Shown here one piece after another: positions 4,801-5,474 of a stretch of DNA of 5,474 nucleotides. Source of the DNA: an uncultured Burkholderiales bacterium (lineage in GTDB: Bacteria > Pseudomonadota > Gammaproteobacteria > Burkholderiales > Burkholderiaceae_E); assembly GCA_903831925.1 (NCBI GenBank), contig CAIKZV010000544.1:1-5474 (forward strand), read 5' to 3'. The first letter of the stretch is position 1. Each line of letters starts with the position of its first letter. Position numbers and translations under genes: made by a program. The notes under the pieces are model-generated. The model was given only the letters and a program-made list of their open reading frames with translations, was not told the origin of the DNA and searched no databases.

Positions 4801-5271
4801 ATGTCACGTCGTCGCGAAATCCCCAAGCGCCAGGTACTCCCCGATCCGATCTACGGCAGCGAGGATGTCACCAAGTTCATCAACGTCCTGATGCTCTCAG
4901 GCAAGAAGGCGGTCGCCGAGCGCATGCTCTACGGTGCCTTCGATGCCATCAAGACCCGCTCGGGCAAAGACCCGATCGAAGTTTTCGGTCTGGCGCTCAA
5001 CAACGCCCGCCCGATGGTCGAGGTCAAGAGCCGTCGCGTTGGTGGTGCCAACTACCAGGTGCCGGTCGAGATTCGCCCGATTCGCCGGCTGGCACTGGCC
5101 ATGCGCTGGCTTCGCGAAGCCGCCAAAAAGCGTGGCGAGAAGTCGATGGGCCAGCGTCTGGCCAACGAACTGATGGAAGCTGCAGAGAACCGCGGTGGCG
5201 CTGTCAAGCGTCGCGATGAGGTGCACCGCATGGCCGAGGCCAACAAGGCCTTTGCGCATTTCCGTTTCTGA
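4801..5271 (+). CDS. rpsG: 30S ribosomal protein S7
   Basis: A complete 156-residue S7, the usual bacterial length. S7 is a primary assembly protein that binds the 3' major domain of 16S rRNA, nucleates the 30S head and contacts E-site tRNA. Characteristic segments are MSRRREIPKRQVLPDPIYGS, VTKFINVLMLSGKKAVAERM, the RRVGGANYQVPVEI beta-hairpin region, RRLALAMRWL and GGAVKRRDEVHRMAEANKAF. The C-terminus FAHFRF is normal. It is the second gene of the str operon and follows rpsL after a long 208-base spacer with potential RNA structure. Autogenous control by S7 is established for the E. coli operon and is inferred here. Confidence 0.99.
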   Translation: MSRRREIPKRQVLPDPIYGSEDVTKFINVLMLSGKKAVAERMLYGAFDAIKTRSGKDPIEVFGLALNNARPMVEVKSRRVGGANYQVPVEIRPIRRLALAMRWLREAAKKRGEKSMGQRLANELMEAAENRGGAVKRRDEVHRMAEANKAFAHFRF

Positions 5272-5294
5272 TTTTTTCCACTTTTTTGAACCGC

Positions 5295-5309
5295 GTGTCT
5301 TGACGACAC
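5295..5309 (+). other. Small hairpin between rpsG and fusA
   Basis: GTGTC (5295-5299) and GACAC (5305-5309) form a 5-bp stem with the loop TTGAC, immediately before the fusA Shine-Dalgarno. The two T-rich runs upstream (5272-5277 and 5282-5287) are not preceded by a GC-rich stem and do not make a terminator. Confidence 0.2.
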
Positions 5310-5311
5310 CG

Positions 5312-5316
5312 AAGGA
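5312..5316 (+). promoter_or_regulatory. fusA Shine-Dalgarno AAGGA
   Basis: AAGGA ends 6 bases before the ATG at 5323. It is a strong, well-spaced ribosome binding site, as expected for a very highly expressed gene. Confidence 0.75.
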
Positions 5317-5322
5317 CCGAAC

Positions 5323-5474
5323 ATGGCCCGCAAGACCCCGATCGAGCGTTACCGAAACATCGGTATTTCTGCTCACATTGATGCCGGCAAAACCACGACG
5401 ACCGAGCGCATCCTGTTCTACACCGGGGTGAATCACAAGATCGGCGAAGTGCACGATGGCGCTGCCACCATGGA
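5323..5474 (+). CDS. fusA: Translation elongation factor G (3' partial)
   Basis: The first 50 codons are present; the window ends within codon 51, and the full protein is normally about 700 residues. The sequence starts [20 protein letters not shown] and contains the GTPase P-loop AHIDAGKT (residues 17-24), then [11 protein letters not shown] and [10 protein letters not shown], all diagnostic of EF-G. EF-G hydrolyses GTP to drive ribosomal translocation and, with RRF, ribosome recycling. It is the third gene of the str operon, 51 bases after rpsG. The gene usually following it is tuf, outside this window. Confidence 0.97.

Noticed and set aside
4788..5219. Plus-strand open frame of 143 codons overlapping rpsG in another frame
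   Set aside because: rpsG in the frame starting at 4801 is unambiguous; this one is Arg/Gln-rich and a product of codon bias.
5269..5290. T-rich runs after rpsG as a terminator
   Set aside because: No GC-rich inverted repeat precedes them, and fusA follows with a strong ribosome binding site in the expected operon.

Overview
The window looks like a high-GC betaproteobacterial chromosome, most likely Rhodocyclales or Burkholderiales. This rests on the S12 and S7 sequences, the rpsL-rpsG-fusA gene order, and the secretin, pseudopilin and EpsA-type regulator families, as I recall them. No database search was possible, so the taxonomic call is an inference. All recognised genes are on the plus strand.

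Left part (1-3141): the downstream end of a secretion or pilus-type operon. It opens inside a GspD/PilQ/MshL-type secretin that lacks its N-terminus and ends in a cohesin-like domain. Three small pseudopilin genes follow at once (1686-2201, 2208-2618, 2605-3141). Start and stop codons overlap or lie within 6 bases, which indicates one translationally coupled operon. The three pseudopilins share a C-terminal layout and look like diverged GspG-type paralogues; the third lacks the Glu+5 of canonical prepilins. No ATPase, platform protein or assembly protein is visible, so those would have to lie upstream of the window.

Middle (3138-4042): a LuxR-type regulator resembling EpsA, the regulator linked to exopolysaccharide and PEP-CTERM loci. 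A 12-codon mini-ORF with a good Shine-Dalgarno sequence bridges the last pseudopilin and this gene through ATGA overlaps at both ends. The regulator is therefore probably co-transcribed with the secretion genes and may control surface or extracellular functions with them.

Right part (4043-5474): the str ribosomal operon. A clear sigma-70 promoter (TTGACT, 18 bp, TATATT) precedes a leader of about 115 nt, then rpsL (S12), a 207-nt structured spacer, rpsG (S7), a 51-nt spacer and the first 50 codons of fusA (EF-G). The rpsL-rpsG spacer holds several hairpins, some mutually exclusive, including a GNRA-capped stem followed by a T run. It lies where S7 autoregulates the E. coli str operon and is the most interesting non-coding stretch here.

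I found no tRNA, rRNA, CRISPR array, insertion sequence or phage gene. I see no convincing wholly new system. The points most worth a second look are the cohesin-tailed secretin, the pseudopilin trio, the mini-ORF bridge and the str operon spacer.
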